DNA from: Desulfobulbaceae bacterium | Lineage (GTDB): Bacteria; Desulfobacterota; Desulfobulbia; Desulfobulbales; Desulfocapsaceae | NCBI GenBank assembly: GCA_009773475.1 | Contig: WSXV01000001.1 | Location: forward strand, 62,001 to 126,000 | Direction of reading: 5' to 3' | DNA: 64,000 nt | Part shown: positions 1-9,707 of the stretch, piece after piece | Layout: each line of letters opens with the position of its first letter | How positions within the stretch are numbered: the first letter of the stretch is position 1 | The notes under the pieces: model-generated | Seen by the model: the letters and a program-made list of their open reading frames with translations, nothing else | The model's database searches: none | What the model was told of the DNA's origin: nothing | Translations under genes and position numbers: made by a program

Positions 1-133
1 CTGCCTGCCAGCCCATCGCGGGGAAGAGATAACAGAAGAAGTCCTGGAGTCAGAGCGGTGTGTTGCCTTTGATCAGGCGGAAAACAAGATGCATATGCAT
101 AAGGCGATTCTTGAAAAATTGATCGGAGGTTGA
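1..133 (+). CDS. argF: Ornithine carbamoyltransferase, C-terminal end (partial)
   Basis: An open frame enters from the left edge and ends at the TGA at 131-133. Its 43 residues contain [10 protein letters not shown] and, further on, [14 protein letters not shown], which is the conserved C-terminus of anabolic ornithine carbamoyltransferase ([10 protein letters not shown], then DQAENR). The enzyme makes citrulline from ornithine and carbamoyl phosphate, just before ArgG in arginine synthesis. The next gene, argG, starts 2 bases after this stop, so argF-argG-argH form one transcription unit. The N-terminal catalytic part lies outside the window. Confidence 0.9.
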   Translation, partial: CLPAHRGEEITEEVLESERCVAFDQAENKMHMHKAILEKLIGG

Positions 134-135
134 AG

Positions 136-1335
136 ATGGCGGATGTGAAAAAAATTGTGCTGGCATATTCCGGCGGGCTTGACACCTCGGTTATCTTAAA
201 ATGGCTGGCGCAGGAATATCAGTGCCCCATAGTGGCCTATGCCGCTGATGTCGGTCAGGAAGAGGATTGGGACGCAGTGCGGGCCAAGGGCTTAGCTACC
301 GGTGCGGATAAGGTCATAATCTCTGATCTGCGAAAAGAGTTCGTTGAAGAGTATATCTTTCCCGCCTTCAGATCCAACGCCATCTATGAGGGCTCGTATC
401 TTCTCGGGACCTCCCTGGCTCGGCCGATCATTGCCAAAGAGCAGGTGCGGATAGCCCATGCCGAGGGTGCAGACGCGGTCAGTCATGGGGCCACCGGTAA
501 GGGTAATGATCAGGTGCGATTCGAACTGGCCTATCTGGGCATTGATCCGAGCTTGACCATCATTGCCCCCTGGCGGATCTGGGATTTGAACTCACGCAAA
601 AAACTGGTGGAGTATGCCAAGGAGCATAACATCCCGGTGCCGGTGACCAAGGAAAAACCTTACAGCTCCGACGAGAACCTGCTGCACATCAGCTTTGAGG
701 GAGGCATCCTGGAAGACCCATGGAACGAGCCGGATCCGTCTATGTTCAAGCTGTCGGTGTCGCCGGAAATGGCGCCGGATGTCCCTACGTATCTGGAGAT
801 TGAGTTTGTGCACGGTGATCCCGTGGCCCTCGACGGGGTGCGGATGGAGGCGCTGCCATTGTTCATGAAGCTGAACGCCCTGGGCGGAGCCAATGGCATC
901 GGTCGTCTGGATCTGGTGGAAAACCGCTTTGTCGGGATGAAGTCCCATGGCGTGTATGAAACCCCGGGTGGTACCATCCTGCGTACGGCGCATCGTGATT
1001 TGGAGACCATCACCATGGATCGTGAGGTCATGCGAATCCGTGATTCTCTGGTGGCCCGGTATGCTGAGTTGATCTATAACGGCTTCTGGTTCTCGCCCGA
1101 GCGCGAACTCTTGCAGACTACCATGGATACCAGCCAGAAGACGGTGAACGGCACTGTCCGGCTGAAGCTCTATAAGGGCAACTGTACCCCGGTGGGCCGG
1201 AAGTCCGACCAGTCACTGTATCAGGAGAGTTTCGCCACCTTTGAGGAAGATAAGGTCTATAATCAGGCCGATGCCGGCGGTTTTATCCGTCTCAACGGCT
1301 TGCGCCTGCGCATGGCTGCGATGCAGAGAAAATAA
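136..1335 (+). CDS. argG: Argininosuccinate synthase
   Basis: Joins citrulline and aspartate with ATP to form argininosuccinate. The 399-residue product has the usual length. The N-terminal PP-loop ATP-binding motif AYSGGLDTS is at residues 10-18, and the citrulline/aspartate-binding segment [15 protein letters not shown] is near residue 118. I chose ATG at 136 over an upstream TTG at 130: a GGAGG-like site at 125-129 is correctly spaced for 136, and [14 protein letters not shown] is the expected beginning. It lies between argF and argH in the same direction. Confidence 0.97.
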   Translation: MADVKKIVLAYSGGLDTSVILKWLAQEYQCPIVAYAADVGQEEDWDAVRAKGLATGADKVIISDLRKEFVEEYIFPAFRSNAIYEGSYLLGTSLARPIIAKEQVRIAHAEGADAVSHGATGKGNDQVRFELAYLGIDPSLTIIAPWRIWDLNSRKKLVEYAKEHNIPVPVTKEKPYSSDENLLHISFEGGILEDPWNEPDPSMFKLSVSPEMAPDVPTYLEIEFVHGDPVALDGVRMEALPLFMKLNALGGANGIGRLDLVENRFVGMKSHGVYETPGGTILRTAHRDLETITMDREVMRIRDSLVARYAELIYNGFWFSPERELLQTTMDTSQKTVNGTVRLKLYKGNCTPVGRKSDQSLYQESFATFEEDKVYNQADAGGFIRLNGLRLRMAAMQRK

Positions 1336-1354
1336 CAGTTTTGAGTGATTTTTT

Positions 1355-2761
1355 ATGAGCACAGACCAAAAAGGTGGATCAGAGAAACTGTGGGGCGGAC
1401 GATTTAAAGGGGCAACAGCCGCCTCGGTGGAGGCCTTTACCGCCTCCATTCAATATGATTCCCGTCTCTATAAGTACGACATTGCCGGCAGCCGGGCGCA
1501 TGCGACCATGCTGGCCAGTCATGGATTGTTGTCGCGGGAGGAACTGGAGGCCATTCTTGGCGGGCTTGCCGCCATTGAGGCCGAGATTGAGACCGGCACC
1601 TTCACCTTCCGACAGGAGCTGGAAGATATTCATATGAATATCGAAAAGTCCCTGGTGGAGCGCATCGGCCCCGCCGGGGCAAGACTGCACAGTGCCCGCA
1701 GCCGCAATGATCAGGTTGCCCTTGATCTGCGTCTCTATCTGCGCGATGAGTGTGATCGACTCATGGATTTGCTTGACGCAGTGCGTCGAGCCTTTGTTAT
1801 CCTGGCCCGCAAATACTTAGGTGCGGTGATGCCCGGCTACACCCACATGCAGCGGGCCCAGCCGGTACTCATTTCCCATCATCTGCTCGCCTATTATGAG
1901 ATGTTCGGCCGCGACCTGGAACGTCTGGCTGATTGCCGAAAACGTATCAATGTCATGCCATTAGGCGCTGCCGCCCTAGCCGGAACCGGCCTGCCCATTG
2001 ACCGCCGGCAGGTGGCCGATCTACTGGGTTTTGCGGTGATTACCGCCAACTCCATGGACACCACCGGTGACCGGGATTTTGCCATTGAGTTTGTCAGCTG
2101 CTGTACCCTGATTCAGCTCCATCTCTCCCGGCTGTCTGAGGAGCTGGTCCTTTGGAGCACCCAGGAATTTTCCTTTGTTGTTATTGATGATCGTTTCTGT
2201 ACAGGCTCGTCAATCATGCCGCAAAAGAAAAATCCGGATATCCCTGAGCTGATTCGTGGCAAAACCGGCCGGGTGGTGGGCAGTCTTATGGCCTTGTGTA
2301 CCCTGGTGAAAGGTTTGCCCCTGACCTATAACCGGGATCTGCAGGAGGATAAGGAGCCGGTCTTTGATACGGTGGATACGGTATCCGCGTGCCTTGCCAT
2401 CACCGCTGAGTTGATGGCCAATCTTGCCTTTAACACTGGACGGATGGAAGAGGCAACCCGGACGGGTTTTATGACCGCCACCGATCTTGCCGATTATCTT
2501 GTTCTGAAAAATGTGCCTTTTCGTGAAGCCCATGGCATTGTGGGTCGAGTCGTGGCCTTCTGTATTGAGCAGGGATGTGAGCTTGTTGACCTGAGTATGG
2601 CCGACATGGTGCGTTTTTCCCCGGTGATCGGAGAGGATGTGTTTGAGGTGTTAACCGTCAGTGGTTCCGTTAACAGCCGGATCTCTGCGGGCGGGACGGC
2701 CACGCAGCGTGTGGAAGAGGCCCTGAGTCTGGCTGAACAAACCATGGGGATAAAAGAGTGA
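1355..2761 (+). CDS. argH: Argininosuccinate lyase
   Basis: Splits argininosuccinate to arginine and fumarate, the last step of arginine synthesis. The 468 residues fit the fumarase/aspartase superfamily. Visible are the N-terminal LWGGRF motif, the [10 protein letters not shown] segment near residue 110, THMQRAQP, and the signature loop [11 protein letters not shown] near residue 284, which holds the catalytic serine. It follows argG by 19 bases and overlaps the next gene by 4 bases (GTGA), which suggests translational coupling. Confidence 0.97.
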   Translation: MSTDQKGGSEKLWGGRFKGATAASVEAFTASIQYDSRLYKYDIAGSRAHATMLASHGLLSREELEAILGGLAAIEAEIETGTFTFRQELEDIHMNIEKSLVERIGPAGARLHSARSRNDQVALDLRLYLRDECDRLMDLLDAVRRAFVILARKYLGAVMPGYTHMQRAQPVLISHHLLAYYEMFGRDLERLADCRKRINVMPLGAAALAGTGLPIDRRQVADLLGFAVITANSMDTTGDRDFAIEFVSCCTLIQLHLSRLSEELVLWSTQEFSFVVIDDRFCTGSSIMPQKKNPDIPELIRGKTGRVVGSLMALCTLVKGLPLTYNRDLQEDKEPVFDTVDTVSACLAITAELMANLAFNTGRMEEATRTGFMTATDLADYLVLKNVPFREAHGIVGRVVAFCIEQGCELVDLSMADMVRFSPVIGEDVFEVLTVSGSVNSRISAGGTATQRVEEALSLAEQTMGIKE

Positions 2762-3861
2762 ATAGCGCCTTGTCTATGCGTCGGGTCCAACGAGCGGAGG
2801 CTCGTTCCAGCGCGCTGAACTGGCCATCCCTGGCCTTCGGTTTGTTGCTTGTTGGGGCGTTGTTTTTTGGGGGGTGCGGGTATAAGACCCTGCCGGTGCC
2901 GCCTGACAGCATTGTTCCCAGGGCGATTGAGGATTTGCGCTATTCGCTGGATGAAAAGGGCGTGACGCTCACCTGGTCCTATCCCATTGCGACCATTAAG
3001 GGCACGGATTTAACCGATGTTGCCTCCTTTGAGGTCTATCGGGCGGTGGTCTCCCTTGACAGCTATTGTCCGACTTGTCCCATTCCGTTTGGGGAACCCA
3101 TTGTCGTTCCTGGTGGCACGGTGGGCACGGACAGCCGCCGGAAAGGACTGTATGAAAGTGCACTCTTGCGATCGGGCGAGAAGTATTTTTTCATGGTGCG
3201 ATCGCGGACCAGCTGGTGGGCTGCAAGTGCCGACTCCAATATTGTCACCTTTGTCTGGCATATGCCGGCCAAGGCGGTGGAGGGGCTTACGGCTGAGGCT
3301 AGTGACCGAGTTGTCCGTTTGCGGTGGCAGCCTGCGACCAGGTTGATGGATGGGCAGCAGCTTGATTTGCCGGTGTGGTATCAGGTGATGCGCAGTGTTG
3401 ACGGCAAGGCCTTTGAAGAGTTGGGCAAGGCCGTGGCAGAGACGGGATTTGCCGATACCACGGTACAGAATGGCCAGAAGTATTATTATAAGATCCAGTC
3501 CATCCTGCAGGTTGGTGCCAATGTCATCGGCGGTGGTATCAGTGAGGTCACAACGGCGACGCCGGTGGATCTGACAGCTCCGGAGCCACCCACAGGGGTG
3601 ACGGTGATTGTCACTGGAAATGGCGTGAAGGTTTTCTGGGATAATTCCACGGCCAGTGATCTCCAGGGGTATCATGTGTATCGCCGTGCCGCCAACCAGA
3701 AAGCGGCAGAACGCATCGGAGATGTTGAGGCCATCTATACACTTTTTGAGGATACTGCGGTTCCTGCTGCCGGCCTTTATTATTATTCGGTTACTGCCTA
3801 CGATCGCATGGACCCAGCCAATGAAAGCCGGCCTTCCGTTGAGGCAACGGTTCGGCCATAA
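2758..3861 (+). CDS. Lipoprotein with fibronectin type III-like repeats
   Basis: A 367-residue predicted lipoprotein. The hydrophobic stretch at residues 24-38 leads into a lipobox FFGGC, so it should be lipid-anchored at the cell envelope. The mature part shows about three fibronectin type III-like units, recognised by patterns such as VTLTWSYP, RLRWQP and VKVFWDNS, each followed by YYYKIQS or YYYSVTAYD strands. Its role is unknown, probably scaffold or adhesion. GTG at 2758 overlaps the argH stop. The region before the hydrophobic core is unusually long and contains a palindromic coding repeat (see findings). A start at the internal ATG 2776 is also possible. Confidence 0.8.
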   Translation: MNSALSMRRVQRAEARSSALNWPSLAFGLLLVGALFFGGCGYKTLPVPPDSIVPRAIEDLRYSLDEKGVTLTWSYPIATIKGTDLTDVASFEVYRAVVSLDSYCPTCPIPFGEPIVVPGGTVGTDSRRKGLYESALLRSGEKYFFMVRSRTSWWAASADSNIVTFVWHMPAKAVEGLTAEASDRVVRLRWQPATRLMDGQQLDLPVWYQVMRSVDGKAFEELGKAVAETGFADTTVQNGQKYYYKIQSILQVGANVIGGGISEVTTATPVDLTAPEPPTGVTVIVTGNGVKVFWDNSTASDLQGYHVYRRAANQKAAERIGDVEAIYTLFEDTAVPAAGLYYYSVTAYDRMDPANESRPSVEATVRP

Positions 3862-3911
3862 GGATGATTGGGTGAGGCAGTGGAACGTTTCTTTCATTTT
3901 ACGAGGTTGTC

Positions 3912-5195
3912 TTGAATCATTTTGTCTATAAAAACGGGGAGTTTTTCTGCGAAGAGATGTCTGTGGCCAATATTGCCAGGGAGGTGGGAACCCCTTTCTA
4001 TCTCTATTCCAAGGCCACGTTAGCCCGTCATTTTCAGACCTTTGATTCTGCCTTTGACGGCATTGATCATTTGACTTGTTTTGCGGTCAAGGCCTGTTCC
4101 AATCTCTCCATTCTGCATCTTTTTTCAGGGCTTGGCGGCGGAGCCGATATTGTCTCCGGAGGTGAGTTGTACCGGGCTTTAACTGCTGGGGTTGACCCCA
4201 AACGGATTATCTATTCCGGGGTGGGCAAGACTGAAGCAGAGTTGCGGTATGGACTCGAATCGGGGATTTTGCTTTTTAATGTGGAGTCGGCCCAGGAGCT
4301 CGAACGGCTCCAGCGTGTCGCCGCGACGATGGGGGTTCGGGCTCCGGTTTCTTTCCGCGTCAATCCTGATGTTGATCCAAAGACTCATGCCTATATCTCC
4401 ACCGGGCTTGCCAAAAATAAATTCGGCGTTCCCATCGCCGAGGCCTTTGATTTGTATGTCCAGGCCAAGGGCATGGAAAATATTGCCATCAAGGGAGTGA
4501 GTTGTCATATCGGCTCGCAGTTAACCCTGATCTCTCCTTTTATTGAGTCTCTGCGCAAGGTGAAGGGCTTTGTCGCCAGACTGGCTGCCGAGGGGATTGC
4601 GATCGAGTATATCGATCTTGGTGGCGGCCTGGGGATTACTTATGATGACGAGCAGCCGCCCCAACCGCATGAGTATGCCGAGGCGATCAGGGCGGAGTTG
4701 CAGGGAACCAAGGCCACTCTGATTCTGGAGCCGGGCCGGGTTCTTGTCGGGAATGCCGCCATTCTGGTCACCGAGGTGCAATACACCAAGAACAATCGAG
4801 GGGTGGATCAGGAAAAGAAATTTGTGGTGGTGGATGCGGCGATGAATGACCTGGCCCGCCCCAGTCTGTATGGCGCCTTCCATGCCATTGTGCCGGTGCA
4901 GAAGAAGGGCACGGCCCGTGAAATGGTGGACATCGTCGGACCCATCTGTGAGACGGGAGATTTCCTGGCCAAAGACCGGGCCCTTCCCCCGGTACAACAG
5001 GGTGATCTGCTGGCAGTTATGAGCGCCGGGGCCTATGGCTTCAGCATGTCGTCCAACTACAATTCGCGCCCCAGGGTGGCGGAAGTGCTGGTGGATGGCA
5101 GTCAGTATACCCTTATTCGACGGCGAGAAACCGTTGAGGAGCTTGTCAACGGGGAGATTCTCCCGCTGCGAGCGGAGTCCGGCCATGGCCATTGA
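3912..5195 (+). CDS. lysA: Diaminopimelate decarboxylase
   Basis: A PLP enzyme that decarboxylates meso-diaminopimelate to lysine. The 427-residue fold-III protein shows the PLP lysine in FAVKACSN near residue 59, the glycine-rich phosphate-binding loop LGGGLGITY near residue 236, the EPGR motif near 275, and the C-terminal catalytic motif CETGDFLAKDR. The start is a TTG at 3912, preceded by GAGG; no in-frame ATG gives a complete N-terminus. Its end overlaps dapF by 11 bases, so the two are translationally coupled. Confidence 0.96.
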   Translation: MNHFVYKNGEFFCEEMSVANIAREVGTPFYLYSKATLARHFQTFDSAFDGIDHLTCFAVKACSNLSILHLFSGLGGGADIVSGGELYRALTAGVDPKRIIYSGVGKTEAELRYGLESGILLFNVESAQELERLQRVAATMGVRAPVSFRVNPDVDPKTHAYISTGLAKNKFGVPIAEAFDLYVQAKGMENIAIKGVSCHIGSQLTLISPFIESLRKVKGFVARLAAEGIAIEYIDLGGGLGITYDDEQPPQPHEYAEAIRAELQGTKATLILEPGRVLVGNAAILVTEVQYTKNNRGVDQEKKFVVVDAAMNDLARPSLYGAFHAIVPVQKKGTAREMVDIVGPICETGDFLAKDRALPPVQQGDLLAVMSAGAYGFSMSSNYNSRPRVAEVLVDGSQYTLIRRRETVEELVNGEILPLRAESGHGH

Positions 5196-6024
5196 TTTTC
5201 CGGTTTCTTTTACCAAGATGAGTGGTGCCGGCAATGATTTTATCATCATTGACCATCGCATCCCGCTGATTCCCGAGGACGAACAATCGGAATTTGCAAA
5301 ACGGCTGTGTCGGCGGATGTTTTCCGTTGGCGCTGACGGCCTGATTCTCCTTGAAAATTCTGATGCCGCAGATTTTCGCTGGCGTTTTTATAATGCTGAT
5401 GGTTCCGTGGCTGAAATGTGTGGCAATGGGGCCCGGTGCGCGGCCCGTTTTGCCTTTGTCAACGGCATTGCCGGGGCTTCCATGTCCTTTGAGACCCTGG
5501 CAGGGATTATTGAGGCCGAGGTCAGGGAGGACGAGACCGTGCGTTTGCGGATGACCGCTCCCCATGATTTTCGCACCGGATTGTCCGTTATGCTGGATGG
5601 CCAGGAGAGGAGCCTGTCATTCGTCAACACCGGCGTGCCCCATGCCGTGCTGTTTTTTGATGAAGGTGATGAGCTTCGGGTACGGGAATGGGGAAAGTTT
5701 GTTCGCTTTCATCCCCTGTTTCAGCCTGCTGGAACCAACGTGAATTTTGTCCAGAAGATTGGCGAGAATACCATTCGGGTGCGCACCTACGAACGCGGTG
5801 TTGAGGATGAAACCATGGCCTGCGGCACCGGCGCCGTTGCCTCCGCCCTCTTTGCGGCTCTTTCCGGCCTGACCGGCTCACCGGTGGCAGTGGCGACCTC
5901 AGGGGGTGAGCGGCTGACGATTTTGTTTGATCTGCAGGAGGGGCCAGGGGCGGACAATGTCTCTCTTCAGGGACCGGCCCGACTTATCTATAATGGAAAA
6001 TTAACAGCGGAAGCGTTGTTCTAA
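5185..6024 (+). CDS. dapF: Diaminopimelate epimerase
   Basis: Converts LL- to meso-diaminopimelate for lysine and peptidoglycan. The 279-residue product has both catalytic cysteines, in MCGNGARC near residue 78 and ACGTGA near residue 213, and begins with the typical FTKMSGAGNDFI. I start it at ATG 5185, inside the end of lysA. The longer open frame upstream from 5035 is only lysA read in another frame. It is followed by a repeat A element and then dapA. Confidence 0.96.
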   Translation: MAIDFPVSFTKMSGAGNDFIIIDHRIPLIPEDEQSEFAKRLCRRMFSVGADGLILLENSDAADFRWRFYNADGSVAEMCGNGARCAARFAFVNGIAGASMSFETLAGIIEAEVREDETVRLRMTAPHDFRTGLSVMLDGQERSLSFVNTGVPHAVLFFDEGDELRVREWGKFVRFHPLFQPAGTNVNFVQKIGENTIRVRTYERGVEDETMACGTGAVASALFAALSGLTGSPVAVATSGGERLTILFDLQEGPGADNVSLQGPARLIYNGKLTAEALF

Positions 6025-6030
6025 AAATAC

Positions 6031-6110
6031 TTAGTGACTTACAGAATATGTTCTTGTTTTTGTTACAAGAACATATTCTGTAAGTCACTAATCCCGTTCA
6101 TCGGGGTTAG
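6031..6110 (+). repeat. Repeat A, copy 1 (complete, perfect hairpin)
   Basis: Two perfect 27-base inverted arms (6031-6057 and 6065-6091) begin TTAGTGACTTACAG and enclose a 7-base loop. A short second hairpin TCCCGTTCATCGGGGTTAG follows at 6092-6110. The same two-part arrangement recurs at 13522, 42964, 45169 and 58765. Here it fills the dapF-dapA gap and could affect read-through between them. There is no protein-coding content. Confidence 0.9.
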
Positions 6111-6150
6111 CTTATATTTCAGTTACCAAAGCTCTACCAGGAGAACAATT

Positions 6151-7032
6151 ATGAAAAAGTATCACGGAGCTATTGTTGCCATTGTCACCCCGTTTATCGA
6201 TGGAGAGATCGATGAACAGGGCTTGATCGATCTTATCGAGTTTCAGATAGCGGGCGGCACCCACGGCATTGTGCCCTGCGGGACCACCGGTGAATCAGCG
6301 ACCCTGGATTTTGATGAGCACAAGCGGGTCATTGAATTGACCGTCAAGACGGTGGCCGGACGGGTGCCGGTCATTGCCGGAACCGGTGCCAATAATACCA
6401 AAGAGGCCATTGAGCTCAGTGAGAGTGCGAGAAAGAGCGGCGCCGATGCGGTTCTCTCGGTAACTCCCTATTACAACAAGCCCAGCCAGGAAGGGCTATA
6501 TCAGCATTTCAAGGCCATTGCCGAGAGCGTCAAGATTCCGATGTTCTTGTATAATGTCCCTGGCCGCACATCGATCAATATGCTACCGGAAACGGTGGCC
6601 CGTCTTGCCAAGGTGAAAAATATCATCGGCATCAAAGAGGCCTGTGGCAGTCTGCAGCAGATCAGCGATATTATCCGTCTCTGTCCGCCTAAGTTTATTG
6701 TCCTCTCCGGGGATGACTTTACGTCCATGCCCACGGTCTTTATCGGCGGCAAAGGGGTGATCTCGGTGACCTCCAATGTTGATCCCAAAGGGATGGCGGA
6801 TCTGATGGAGGCTGCCCTGGCCGGGGATCTGAAAAAGGCCAATAAAATTCATTATCGTCTCTTCCCCTTGATGAACGCCATGTTCTGCGCGCCGAATCCG
6901 GTGCCGGCGAAAAAAGGGGTGGAGTTGATGGGTAAGATTAAGGACGGTCTGCCCCGCTTGCCACTGTCCGCCATTGACGATGCTGCCCTTGCCAAGTTGA
7001 CCGGGGCGATGAAAGACGCGGGACTCATCTAA
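6151..7032 (+). CDS. dapA: 4-Hydroxy-tetrahydrodipicolinate synthase
   Basis: Condenses pyruvate with aspartate semialdehyde, the first step committed to lysine/DAP. The 293-residue TIM barrel shows GTTGESATL, the catalytic tyrosine in YNVPGRT, and the Schiff-base lysine in GIKEACG near residue 161. ATG 6151 follows AGGAG at 6139-6143. An open frame extending upstream to 6034 reads through repeat A and is not real. Repeats flank the gene on both sides, so it may be transcribed partly apart from lysA-dapF. Confidence 0.96.
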   Translation: MKKYHGAIVAIVTPFIDGEIDEQGLIDLIEFQIAGGTHGIVPCGTTGESATLDFDEHKRVIELTVKTVAGRVPVIAGTGANNTKEAIELSESARKSGADAVLSVTPYYNKPSQEGLYQHFKAIAESVKIPMFLYNVPGRTSINMLPETVARLAKVKNIIGIKEACGSLQQISDIIRLCPPKFIVLSGDDFTSMPTVFIGGKGVISVTSNVDPKGMADLMEAALAGDLKKANKIHYRLFPLMNAMFCAPNPVPAKKGVELMGKIKDGLPRLPLSAIDDAALAKLTGAMKDAGLI

Positions 7033-7050
7033 GACCCTCAGGTATTTTGG

Positions 7051-7162
7051 TAAGCCGTCGTTAAAAAATAACTATCCCATTAAGAAAGCGTATCGCTAAC
7101 GGCATAAGGGGCCGTAAAGAAATAGCTTAATCCATAATGGTTATTTCTTAACGGTCCCTATG
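7051..7162 (+). repeat. Repeat B-related element between dapA and dapB
   Basis: It contains the phrase GGCATAAGG followed by GGCCGTAAAGAAATA, whose complement TATTTCTTAACGG returns after a 17-19 base loop (hairpin about 7108-7159). A weaker GCCGT...TAACGGC pair precedes it. The phrase and the outer CCGTTA palindrome are those of the repeat B family, although the central core hairpin is not conserved here. It covers nearly all of the dapA-dapB gap. Confidence 0.65.
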
Positions 7163-7188
7163 TATTTTAAAAGAAAAGGAAGAAAAAA

Positions 7189-7998
7189 ATGATCAATGTT
7201 ATTATGGCTGGCGCTTCCGGTCGTATGGGGCAGCGGGTTGGGTGGATGGTCAATGAGCACTCCGGTCTGCATTATGCGGCAGCCTTTGAGGCTCCCGGCA
7301 GTACGGCCATCGGGCGGGATCCAGGTGAAGTGGGCGGTTGGGGCCGGGCCGGGTTTGCCATCGCGGAAGGGCTTGAGGCGGTGATCGATCAGGGTGATGT
7401 CATCATTGATTTTACCTTTCATAAGGCCACCATGGAGTTTGCCCGCCTAGCCGCGAGGCATTCCCGGGCGATGGTCATCGGAACCACCGGGTTGAGCCCC
7501 GAGAATCTTGAAGAGCTTGCCGAATTGAGCCGACACTTTCCTTGTGTTCAGTCTCCAAATATGGCCGTGGGCGTCAATGTGCTGTTCAAGCTCGCCGCTA
7601 AGACGGCCTCGATTCTGGGCGATGATTATGATATTGAGATTGTTGAGGCCCATCACAACAAGAAAAAGGATGCCCCCAGCGGGACGGCCTTAAAGCTTGC
7701 GGAAATGGCAGCATCCGGCGTGCATCGGAATCTGGCGGAGGTCGGTGTCTATGAACGGCATGGCATTATCGGCGAGCGCGGCAAAAAAGAGATTGGCGTC
7801 CAGACGATCAGGGGTGGTGATATTGTCGGTGAGCACACCATTTATTTTGCCGGGCCCGGTGAACGCATTGAGATCACCCATCGTGCCCATAGTCGGGACA
7901 ATTTTGCCAAAGGTGCCGTCACTGCTGCGGCCTGGGTTGTACACCAGAAACCTGGCCTTTATTCCATGTTTGATGTCCTGGGACTCCAGGATCTCTAA
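7189..7998 (+). CDS. dapB: 4-Hydroxy-tetrahydrodipicolinate reductase
   Basis: NAD(P)H-dependent reductase following DapA. The 269-residue protein has the N-terminal nucleotide-binding GASGRMGQRV, the FTFHKAT stretch, the catalytic HHNKKKDAPSGTA segment and a C-terminal substrate-binding region. ATG 7189 follows a purine-rich AAAAGGAAG. Together with lysA, dapF and dapA it makes a nearly complete DAP branch. The acyl-transfer or aminotransferase steps are not in the window. Confidence 0.96.
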   Translation: MINVIMAGASGRMGQRVGWMVNEHSGLHYAAAFEAPGSTAIGRDPGEVGGWGRAGFAIAEGLEAVIDQGDVIIDFTFHKATMEFARLAARHSRAMVIGTTGLSPENLEELAELSRHFPCVQSPNMAVGVNVLFKLAAKTASILGDDYDIEIVEAHHNKKKDAPSGTALKLAEMAASGVHRNLAEVGVYERHGIIGERGKKEIGVQTIRGGDIVGEHTIYFAGPGERIEITHRAHSRDNFAKGAVTAAAWVVHQKPGLYSMFDVLGLQDL

Positions 7999-8016
7999 AA
8001 TCTGAGTGGGGAGGAA

Positions 8017-8589
8017 ATGACTCGGGCCTATATCGGGTTTGGCTCGAATCTTGGCAATGGCAAAGAGCTGGTGCTCAGCGCCTGGATGCGGCTGGCAATC
8101 CCGGGAAAAGTTGTATTGCTCAAGCTTTCCTCCCTGTATGTTACCGAAGCGGTGGGATTGGTCAGCCAGTCCCTGTTTACCAACGCGGTGGGCGAGGTTG
8201 AGACGGATTTGCAGCCCTTTGAGCTGCTCCATTTATTGCTAGCGGTGGAGAAGGAGCACGGCCGCCAGCGTGATGTTGATGTTGCTGGCTATCAGGATCG
8301 GACTCTTGATCTGGATTTGCTTTATTTTGGAGCGACTGTCTGCAGTACTTCCGAACTGACTCTGCCGCATCCCCGTCTTGCCGATCGTCTCTTTGTCCTT
8401 GTACCGTTGGCCGAGATAGCGCCTGATTTTCAAGATCCTGTCACAGGAATAACAATGAAAGGAGTGGCTCAGCAGCTCTTATTGCGCATTGCGCAGGGAG
8501 CAGTTCCGCCGCAGTCCATTTCACAAATTGAGAACTCTGTGGCGACAACCCCTTTAGTCTGCAATCGAGGGAATGCAATCCTTAAATGA
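8017..8589 (+). CDS. folK: Hydroxymethyldihydropterin pyrophosphokinase
   Basis: Transfers pyrophosphate to 6-hydroxymethyl-dihydropterin in folate synthesis. The 190 residues show YIGFGSNLG at the N-terminus, the FTNAVGEVET segment, the family signature region RTLDLDLLYFG near residue 90, and LPHPRLADRLFVLVPLAEIAPD. The catalytic block keeps only part of the usual pattern (RDVDVAGYQDRTLDLD). GGGGAGG just before ATG 8017 gives a strong start. It is 18 bases after dapB and probably co-transcribed. The C-terminal 30 residues have no clear family match. Confidence 0.9.
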   Translation: MTRAYIGFGSNLGNGKELVLSAWMRLAIPGKVVLLKLSSLYVTEAVGLVSQSLFTNAVGEVETDLQPFELLHLLLAVEKEHGRQRDVDVAGYQDRTLDLDLLYFGATVCSTSELTLPHPRLADRLFVLVPLAEIAPDFQDPVTGITMKGVAQQLLLRIAQGAVPPQSISQIENSVATTPLVCNRGNAILK

Positions 8590-8671
8590 TTAGACATTTA
8601 TTTGTGGACGACTATACTATGAAAGTAGCTTCTTATTTTTTTGCGAATTTCCACAGGAATGGGGGCCTAAG

Positions 8672-8941
8672 GTGACTCCTGTTAAGTTAGTTGTTTTGGC
8701 TGTTCTTTTTTATGTCGGATACCGTCTGTTGAGGGGTATCGGCAAGAAAAAATCTGAGAAGAAACAGCCGGAAAACATAGTTTCAGAGCAGGTTGAAGAT
8801 GTGCTGGTGGAAGATCCTGTTTGTCATACCCTTGTTCCCAAGGGGCAGGCAATACGGCTGCAGCATGACAATCAGCTCTATTTTTTCTGCAGCGAAGCCT
8901 GCTGCAGTCGGTTTATCAGTGATAAAGGAGAGAAAAAATGA
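8672..8941 (+). CDS. Small membrane-anchored YHS/TRASH-like protein
   Basis: An 89-residue protein: one N-terminal membrane helix (residues 4-18), a basic/acidic linker ([11 protein letters not shown]), then a small domain with DPVCHTLVP and [11 protein letters not shown]. The spaced cysteines resemble YHS/TRASH-type metal-binding modules (PP0621-like family). The start is GTG 8672. Its end overlaps the transaldolase start by 4 bases (ATGA), so translation is coupled. The function is unknown; metal binding is inference from the motif. Confidence 0.75.
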   Translation: MTPVKLVVLAVLFYVGYRLLRGIGKKKSEKKQPENIVSEQVEDVLVEDPVCHTLVPKGQAIRLQHDNQLYFFCSEACCSRFISDKGEKK

Positions 8942-9582
8942 AGTTTTTTATCGATACCGCCAATCTTGATGAGATCAAAAAAGGCGTTGCCATGGGCATG
9001 GTCGATGGTGTGACCACAAATCCTTCCCTGATCGCCAGGGAGAATAAGCCCTTCGAGGAGATTCTCAAGGAAATTTGCCAGGTAGTGGATGGCCCGATCA
9101 GCGCCGAGGTCATCAGCCTTGAGGCCGACGGCATGGTCAAAGAGGCGAAAGTTCTGGCGGCGCTCAGCGATAATATTGTGATCAAGATCCCGATGATTGT
9201 CGAGGGATTGAAGGCGGTCAAACAACTGACGGCCATGGGCATCCATACCAATGTTACCTTGGTGTTTTCATCAGCCCAGGCCCTGCTGGCCGCCAAGGCC
9301 GGTGCCACCTATGTCAGCCCCTTTGTCGGCAGACTTGATGATATCGGTCAGCATGGGATGGAATTGATCAGCGAGATCATGACAATGTATCGAAATTATG
9401 AATATGACAGCGAAGTGATCGTTGCCAGCATCAGGAATCCGCTCCATGTCATCGATGCGGCGATGATTGGTGCCGATATTGCCACGATTCCGCTCAAGGT
9501 GATCGAGCAGTTGGCTAAACATCCCCTGACGACCCTCGGGGTCGAGCAGTTTCTTGCTGATTGGGAAAAACGAAAGCAGTAA
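8938..9582 (+). CDS. Transaldolase, small (TalC/MipB-like) type
   Basis: Transfers a three-carbon dihydroxyacetone unit between sugar phosphates in the pentose-phosphate pathway. At 214 residues it belongs to the short transaldolase group. Recognisable are [11 protein letters not shown], the TTNPSLIA motif near residue 28, the Schiff-base lysine in VIKIPM near residue 83, THTNVTL-like [10 protein letters not shown], and [13 protein letters not shown]. The sequence alone does not separate it from fructose-6-phosphate aldolase of the same family. Confidence 0.92.
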   Translation: MKFFIDTANLDEIKKGVAMGMVDGVTTNPSLIARENKPFEEILKEICQVVDGPISAEVISLEADGMVKEAKVLAALSDNIVIKIPMIVEGLKAVKQLTAMGIHTNVTLVFSSAQALLAAKAGATYVSPFVGRLDDIGQHGMELISEIMTMYRNYEYDSEVIVASIRNPLHVIDAAMIGADIATIPLKVIEQLAKHPLTTLGVEQFLADWEKRKQ

Positions 9583-9707
9583 GGACTCAAGAGATGACGG
9601 CAGCCGCAGAGCCTTGTATTTGACAATGTTCGGGCTGCTGTTCTGGCCGTACCGTGGGGCATTTTTTTAGATGGCCCTTCTTCCGCTCTTCATCAATAAA
9701 GGTGAAA

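Noticed and set aside
6034-6150. N-terminal extension of dapA
   Set aside because: It is the translation of repeat A copy 1; ATG 6151 with AGGAG matches the family start.
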